Positions 56,799-64,000 of a stretch of 64,000 bases of DNA are shown in pieces. A program made the position numbers and the translations under genes. Within the stretch, counting starts at the first letter, position 1, and every line of letters begins with the position of its first letter. The notes beneath the pieces are model-generated. The model made no database searches. It worked only from the letters and a program-made list of their open reading frames with translations, and was not told the DNA's origin. The DNA comes from Capitulum mitella (taxonomy: Eukaryota > Arthropoda > Thecostraca > Pollicipedomorpha > Pollicipedidae), in NCBI GenBank assembly GCA_030062745.1, contig CP099851.1, forward strand, positions 3,841,161 to 3,905,160, read 5' to 3'.

Positions 56799-59190
56799 TT
56801 AACCCGTTCCCGACTTGGGGGGGGGGGGGCAGTTGACTGCCCCTGGGTTTTTTCTGGGATTGCGAGAGAACCAACAAACACAGAGTCACGAAACTTTGTG
56901 TACCTTTTGCTCCATCAATTTTACATATCGTGTCAAAATTTTGACCTCAGGTCACGTCAGGTGCCTGACCTAGGTTCGGTCAAACAAACCTATGCCAAAA
57001 AAGTTTAGCGCCCTCTAACTTTTGCGGAAAACAAGATATCTCAATAATTCTTTGAGGGATTATCGATCGTGATAGACGCAACAAATCTCCTATCTCAGAT
57101 TTTTCGGAATTTTCCGGGTCACTGACCAGCAAGTCAAGTCAGTCAGTGGAGTCAAGCAGACATCTAGTTACCGTCATTGGGCAAAGTATCAGTGACTTCC
57201 AGACATTTACCTGAGGTCAGGTCACGAATAAATGTAGTGGGCCAAAATGTACCACCGTCAAAATCGACGATGAATTACTCAGAATGGGTAGAAAATGGCA
57301 GAACTAGCTTGCACAGACGTAATTAATACCAGGAACCTCAAAAAAATTTACAAAAGTAGCATACTTTGGAAATAAACAGGCTCGCGCGAATAAGGCGACG
57401 CCAACTTTGTATATTGATAACCAATCAGTTTATCCAAAATTTAATCATGAGAAACCATCAGAAGAATCACAAAGATCAATAAAATTGACATAGATAGTCT
57501 TTTTTGCGAAAACAAAGGAACGCCAAAATTAATTCCCGTCATTTTGGTACCGCATACGGCAGCGGCGCACACTGACAGCTGGCAGGAGAATTGCCGTGTC
57601 TTTAACCCGCGCACGACCGTCGGTCCGTCCCGAACATCGGCGACTGGGGGGGGGGGCATTTGACCGCCCCCCTCTAACTCACGAACGGTTGGTCGCACGA
57701 TAATAATAAGCATACCGTTGGAAAGTCTGTGACGAGCAGAGCTCGAAACTGGTCTCATTTTTAGTTTTTGATAACATGTAAACCAATTTACGCCCTATAT
57801 AAGTTTTCTCATAGCCGACTGCATGAGACCGAGAAATGGCCTGAATCTCAAGGGTTGTGACTAGTAACGCATAGATAAAGGCACCAGCGCACAAGCAAAT
57901 GTCCGCAGATACCGATACACGTCTAATTTCCTCAGATTTGTTCAATGTATACGCCGAAACGTTGAGTTAAAGACACCGTAATTCTCCCGTCAGCCGTCAG
58001 TGTGCGCCGCTGCCGTATGCGGTACCAAATTGACGGGAACCAATTTTAGCGTTCCTTTATTTTCGCGAAAAAAGACGATCTATGTAAATTTTATTGATCT
58101 TTGTGGTTGTTGTGATGGTTTCTCATGGTGAAATTTTGGAAAAATTGGTTAGTTACCAATCTACAAAGTTGGCGGAGCTTTATTCGCGAGAGCCTGTTTA
58201 TTTCCAAAATATGCTACTTTTTCAAACGTTTTGAGGTTCCTGGTATTAATTACGTTTGTGCAAGCTAGTTCTGCCATTTTCTACCCATTCTGAGTAATTC
58301 ATCGTCGATTTTGACGGTGGTACATTTTGGCTGACTACAGTAATTCGTGATCTGATCTCAGGTCAATGGCTGGAAGTCACTGATACTTTGCCCAATGACG
58401 GTAACTAGATGTCTGCTTCACTCAACACTAAAAATGTTATGGAATATTCCGTCAATTTCCGAAAAAACGGCGATATGTCTTAAAAATGGGCTTGACCTTA
58501 GGTCAATGACCCGGAAAACTTCAAAAAATCTGAGATAGCAAATTTGTTGCATCTATCATGATCACTAATCCCTGAAAGTATTATGGAGATATCTTGTTTT
58601 GCGAAAAAGTTAGAGGGCGCTAAACTTTTTTTGACATAGGTCTGTTTGACCTGACCTAGGTCAAATACCTGACGTGTCCTGAGGTCAAAATTTTGACACG
58701 AGACGTAAAATTGATGGAGCAAAAGGTACACAAAGTTTCGTGACTCTGTATTTGTTTGTTCTCTCGCAATCTCAGAAAAACCTCAGGGGGGGCAGTCAAC
58801 TGCCCCCCAGTCGGGGACGGGTTAACTTAACGTTTCGGCGTATATATTGAACAAATCTTGGGAAATTAGACGTGTATCGGCATCCGCGGACCTTTACTTG
58901 TGCGCTGGTGCCTTTACCTATGCGTTATTAGTCACAGCCCTTGAGATTCAGGCCATTTCTCGGTCTCATGCAGTCGGCTATGAGAAAACATATATGGGGC
59001 GTAAATTGCTTACATATTATCTAAAACTAAAAATGAGACCAGTTTCGAGCTCTACTCGTCACAGGCTTTCCAACGGTATGCTTATTTTTATAGTGCGACC
59101 AACCGTTGGTGAGTTAGAGGGGGGCAGTCAACTGCCCCCCCCCCCCAGTCGCCCATGTTCGAGACGGACCGACGGTCTAGCGCGAATCAA
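56799..59190 (-). mobile_element. Family B element, copy B2, split by nested B1
   Basis: First part 56799-57605 (starts TTAACCCGTTCCCGACTTGG), second part 58826-59190 (gtttcggcgt ... gcgcgaatcaa, terminal TTAA mutated to TCAA). The break is exactly at an internal TTAA that is intact in B1 itself ('gttgagttaaagacac'). Confidence 0.85.
57602..58825 (+). mobile_element. Family B TTAA element, copy B1 (complete, nested)
   Basis: 1.22 kb, from TTAACCCGCGCACGACCG to cagtcggggacgggTTAA. Contains TGACCTAGGTCA at 58652-58663. It interrupts B2 with TTAA on both sides, so TTAA is the duplicated target. No transposase. Confidence 0.9.
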
Positions 59191-60124
59191 CTTTGCATCC
59201 ACTCGGCACTGAATCATGAAGTGTTAACGAGATGCTCAATTCGTTAAGTATTTAAATTGCTTTCATTGAAACAATATGTGATTAAAAGGACTTCAATTGG
59301 TAAACTGAAATGGCCAGATATGAATACCTATTCAGATACATTTTTCTAAGTCTTCTTCACTGCTGGCGGAACATGTTCCGTGAAGGTGGGTGTGGGAGAC
59401 GGGGGCACGGGCTACTTTTCGAGCCATTTCTTTCCATGTGCACCATAGGGTTAATGTTAAATTTCGTCAGTTAAGCACCCCATTTCCTTGCCCCATTCCG
59501 CTGCCTATGTCTCATCCTTGAAATTGTACATTATTCTAAGTTGCTTGAAGGCATACTTAAGTATCCAGGATTGATCTCATAAACTGTCTAAATATTAAGA
59601 CACAAGTTGCGATGCCTTTGCCAAGTAGATTCAGTGATTGGCAAGCATAAAAAAGGTGAAAGCAGTGCCAGCTACAAAGATAAACGCGCGGTTGATGGTA
59701 TATGCATATCGGTGCGAAGGTTTTTTGACGGGGAAACATTTTACAGACAAACGTACAGACAGCCGGTGGATAATCGCCCTCCCCCACACACACACACAAA
59801 CACAAACAGACCAGCGTGACAACTATTGGAATCAATCAGACCAGCAAAAACGGAGATAGCGATTTTAACATAGGCACTGAAAGTCCTCTGAAATCACTCA
59901 CCCTGGGAGGGCAAGGGGGATGAGAGGTGTCGTTCCCCAAGATCTCAGCAAATGTAGACGATAGAAACGCAGACTTTACACGGTATGTTTGGAGATTTAC
60001 AGGTAAACTTTACGGGTACCTCTCTTGTGTGTAAATTGTTAGGCTTTCGGTCATTCCTATTGCGGTCAGGTTAGGCCAAATGTGCCGAAATGATCAGTTT
60101 TAGGTTTTGTGGTCTTTCCTCTAA
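59191..60124. other. Intergenic, nothing recognised
   Basis: AT-rich. A short CA run at about 59785-59800. No gene seen. Confidence 0.45.
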
Positions 60125-61345
60125 TTAACCCGCGCAAGACCGTTGGTCAGTTACGATCATGACGAACTGGGGGGCGGGGGCAATTGGCTGCACCCTGACT
60201 CACGAACGGTTGGTCCCACGATCAAAATAAGCACATCGTTGGAAAGCTTGTGACGAGTAGAGCTCGAAACTGGTCTCATTTTTAGTTTTAGATAATATGT
60301 AAGCAATTTACGTCCTATATATGTTTTCTCATACCCCACTGCATCAGACCGAGAAACGGCCTGAATCTCAAGGGCTGTGACTAATAACACATAGTTACAG
60401 GTACCAAGGCACAAGTAAAGATTATCAAATGCTGATACACATCTAATTTCTCGGATTTGTTCAATATATACGCCGGAACGCTGAATTAAAGACACGGCAA
60501 TTTTCGCGCCGGCTGTCGGCATGCGGCGCAGCCGGTATGCCGTAAGATATTGACGGGAACTAATTTTTGCGTTCCTTTGTTTTGGCGAGAAAAGCCTATC
60601 CATGTAAATGTTCTTGATCTTACTGGTTCCTGTGATGGTTTTCATGCTTAAATTTCGGAAAAATTTATTAGTTACTAATCTACAAAATTTGCGGCGCCTT
60701 TATTCGCGAGAGACTGTTTATTTCCAGAGTATGCAACTTCTTAAAACTTTTTGAGGTTCCTGGTATTACTTACGTCTGGGCAAGCCAGTTCTGCCAATTT
60801 CTACCCATTCTGAGTAATTCATCGTCGATTTTGACGATGTTACATTTGGTTCACTACAGTCATTCGTGACCTGACCTCAGGTCAATGGCTGGAAGTTATT
60901 GATACCTTGCTCAGTGACGGTAACTAGATGTCTGCTTGACTCCACACTAAAAATGTTATGAAATATTTCGTCATTTTCCCCTAACAAAACGACGACATGT
61001 CTTAAAAATGGGCTTGACCGTAGGTCAATGACCTGGAAAACTCCAAAAAATCTGAGACAGCAGATTGTTGCATCTATCAAGGTCACTAGTCCCTGAAGGT
61101 TTTATTGTAATGCCTCATTTTCCGATAAAGTTACAGGGCCCTAAACTTTTTTGGACATAGGTCTGCTTGACCAGACCTAGGTGAAGCACCTGACCTGACC
61201 TGAGGCCAAACCTTTGACACAAGGTGTAAAAATAATCAAAAGATACACAAAGTTTCGTGGCTCTGTGTTTGTTCGTTCTCTCGCAATCCCGGAAAAAACC
61301 TTAGGGGGGTGGTCAACTGCCCCCCCGCAGTCGGGGGCGGGTTAA
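60125..61345 (+). mobile_element. Family B TTAA element, copy B3
   Basis: Begins TTAACCCGCGCAAGACCG and ends cagtcgggggcgggTTAA; full length, moderately diverged from B1. The TGACCTAGGTCA site has two changes here. Confidence 0.85.
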
Positions 61346-61826
61346 TATCCATTTTCATGGGGATATGATACAGTTATACATTGCAGACGTGGTGGATACA
61401 ATTAACCACGAAGAAAGTAAGGGACAGAAGTGTTTGACCTCAGGCCACTCATGTATCCAAATAGTTATATGGAGTATTTCATGGAAGCAGCCCATTGGAT
61501 GTGCTTTGGATGAATTGTATAGTAATAGAATTACTTCATTATTTGAAGGCGGTTTGGAAAATACAGTGCGAACGAAAGTAGCAATGGAGTTTTCTTGGAG
61601 TGTTAGATGATTGGTCATTGCACATTGCCAGTGTTGTGACATGTTTCGATAATGATTGTAACTTTTGTACAATGTGCCGTCCTCATCACAATTTTTCCAG
61701 TTCATCTAAAATAAAATAAATGTGTTGGAACACAACAATGATGAATTTCATGACCAGCAAATAAAACCCATTACAGGGCAAGCAAGATACATCACGTGGT
61801 ACACAAACACGTATGCGAATGCCATA

Positions 61827-61880
<54 letters not shown>

Positions 61881-62451
61881 ATCTACATCGATCAGCTGCA
61901 AACGCGCGAGTAGCACCAGATAACTGCAACAGTATCACCACAATAACTGCAACACGCCAATATTCAGCCTCACGCCGCCGACTGTTCCGGAAAAGAAATA
62001 GCTCAAGTACGTGTATAGCAAATCATGAAATGTACGCGTCGCTTGTTCCATAAAAATAACAATACGTTGCAGTCATATTTACAAACCAATCTTGCACAAC
62101 ATTTTGTCTACAAAATGGATACTCAGGCCAACAGTGGCATGTCCACTGACCTAGATTGGCCTAAATGGGCATGCATGAGATTCATTTTTATGTACATATG
62201 TACACCATTAAATATAAGATTTTCAGTCAATACTACCAAAACAAAGATAGCCCTTGGACATATTCTCAGTATGCCTCATTGTCCGTTTGAACCCGCTATC
62301 TCAACCAATACTTTTGACTTCAAAGGTCAACAGCATCAAGATTTTTGGTTGCTTTCATTTATTTAGAACAAAGCATTATCCATTTATTGGAAGGCAGACA
62401 AAAAATGAGACTTGTAGGATTGATAAAAATCTTCCCACGTTCCTTCCTCAC
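61346..62451. other. Intergenic with a TA microsatellite
   Basis: Pure TA array at 61830-61878. No supportable gene. Confidence 0.5.
61830..61878. repeat. (TA)n microsatellite
   Basis: Pure TA array. Confidence 0.97.
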
Positions 62452-62886
62452 CCGATTTCAGTATGGAGGGAACCTTTAAAAGCCCACTCCAGTTTTTTGT
62501 TTGCCATTTCCAGACGTTTTTAAGCAGCTTTAACAAAGCTTGGTGACTTTTACTACCTATTCCTGTTACGTATTACGCCAACTTTCCCACACGAAAAATG
62601 GCTGCCACAAAAAGAGCTTTTTAAGACTGAATTTAAGTGAGTGTACATGTGAATAACTCTTCAAACATACACAAATATTTATGTTGATCTGAGATAGCTA
62701 CACAAGGCTGGATCAAGGTCAAAAGTCAATATTTGGCTTTATGTATGCAAAATTCGGAAGACATTTCATTCAAAATGGTACCCTGTGTTTGCTTTTAGAG
62801 TTTCAGGTCAATACCAGGTCAGGACCATACAGCTATACCTACAATGACCGCGCTTACACCAGATCACGATGGTCACAGCCAGGAGT
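62452..62886 (+). mobile_element. Family A element, left part of copy A8
   Basis: Matches the first third of family A ('ttttttgtttgccatttcca', 'ttaacaaagcttggtgact', 'tttcaggtcaataccaggtc'). It breaks off at a TTAA where A9 begins. Confidence 0.6.
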
Positions 62887-64000
62887 TTAACGCTATTCCC
62901 GGAGGGCTAGCGGTATGGCCGATTCCTGGCAGGGGGGGGGGGGCGGATTCAGTCCTCTCCTGAGAACTCGAGAACTACTCGTTCGATTTCATGGCAACAA
63001 ACGGCAATCGATTTGTCATGACGTAAACCACATTTCTATAAAAAGAAGTTTTCAAGGTTTTAAAAAAGGTGAACATGAAGGCAAAAAAGTCAGAACTCAG
63101 GATATTTTTGAACTTTTTATGGTTCCGTTGTTTATGGACCAATTTTGACGAAATTGGCATGAATCAAGAGATTATGAGTGGGACTTTTGCTATTGGTCCA
63201 TACATTTGACATTTTGGGGAAAATTATTAGGCGTTCACAGGATTTTGAAAATAGGAGGATTCGTTTTCAAACAACTGAATGAAAAAAGGCAAAAACAATT
63301 TTTGGCTTCTGCTAGTCATGTTATGCTAAAGAAGTGCAAATCTTGTTATAGTTTTTGTACAATGCTAGCATAGGCGGTGCCAGGGACATGAAAAAGGTGG
63401 AACTGTCATGGTCACGTGTTCTTCAGACCAACTCTTAACCCTTGACCTTAAATGACCTCCAGTGGCCTTGGAGTCACTTGGAATGATTTCGTGTGCATGT
63501 AATATTATCTGTAAAGGTTTCAATCATTTGAATTCACTCCATTCCAAAAAATTCCACTTTACGAACATTGCCATTTAGGGTACTCATACTGACATTTTAG
63601 GTCATAGCTCCGTTACCCGACCTGATATCAAGCTGAAGCTGAATACATAAGTAGAGGGCGCCATTCTACGTCAAATAAATTCGGGGTTTGGCATTTTAGA
63701 AAAGTAGCGCCGAAATTATTACCATAAAATCAAATTTTGACTTTTGACTTTGACCTCACCTTGCCAATTGACCTCAGATGAATAAAATTGTATTTGCACG
63801 CTTCCCTACTATTTAGCTATATATCCATACGACGTTTTAAGTCCTATGCTAAAAACGCTACTTTTGGCAGTCATTCTCCTTTTACCCTCAACAGGGCCAA
63901 AAATGGCCTGAGGTGCCTTCCAAAACGTTGCCTGCCTCCGCCCCTGAGCAAAATAGAATTTCAAAATTTTGTCACAGTACGTAGAAAGAATAGGTAGGAA
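62887..64000 (-). mobile_element. Family A TTAA element, copy A9 (runs off the window)
   Basis: Begins TTAACGCTATTCCCGGAGGG and proceeds in inverse A order to the window end ('gcctccgcccctgagc', 'gtcacagtacgtagaaagaa'). The far terminus is outside the window. Confidence 0.8.

Overview
This window is nuclear DNA from an animal, most likely an invertebrate. The evidence is spliced genes with GT-AG introns, signal-peptide C-type lectin-like proteins, an animal-type KRTCAP2 gene, many microsatellites and a dense load of short transposon-like repeats. Coding exons are GC-rich with C/G-ending codons, while intergenic and intronic DNA is AT-rich. Lectin-rich gene content would suit a crustacean or another marine invertebrate, but nothing in the sequence fixes the phylum.

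Layout. (1) 1-24 kb: a lectin neighbourhood. A one-CTLD gene lies at 1073-1738 (+). Two near-identical intronless genes, each a PAN-like region followed by two CTLDs, lie at 6600-7703 (+) and 23018-24121 (-); they are the two arms of an inverted duplication facing each other across about 15 kb of repeats. (2) 24.2-36.9 kb: no gene I can support; repeats and unexplained sequence. (3) 36.9-49.6 kb (+): a complete SLC22-type (organic ion transporter, major facilitator superfamily) gene, rebuilt here as 11 coding exons. All junctions are phase-consistent except exon 7/8, whose exact splice site I could not fix. (4) 51.9-56.3 kb (-): a complete KRTCAP2 gene (oligosaccharyltransferase accessory subunit) in three coding exons, the first contributing only ATGG. 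It converges tail-to-tail on the transporter gene. (5) 56.8-64 kb: a cluster of nested repeats.

Repeats. Much of the non-coding DNA is made of several families of 0.7-1.4 kb elements bounded by TTAA and starting TTAACCC, which I call A, B, C and D. The TTAA boundaries, the short terminal inverted repeats and a reconstructable nested insertion (B1 inside B2) point to non-autonomous piggyBac-like MITEs. Families A and B carry recurrent AGGTCA/TGACCT motifs, including a DR1-like and an inverted TGACCTAGGTCA arrangement, both resembling nuclear-receptor sites.

The most unusual feature is in the transporter gene. At least four intron ends are built from tandem repeats whose unit contains the splice site itself: a 33-bp unit carrying the intron-8 donor, a 38-bp unit carrying the intron-8 acceptor, a 33-bp unit carrying the intron-9 acceptor and a 32-bp unit carrying the intron-10 donor. 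A fifth, degenerate case lies before exon 7. Genuine splice sites therefore sit at the edge of arrays of decoy copies. I know of no named system like this; it could bear on alternative splicing or on intron birth and growth.
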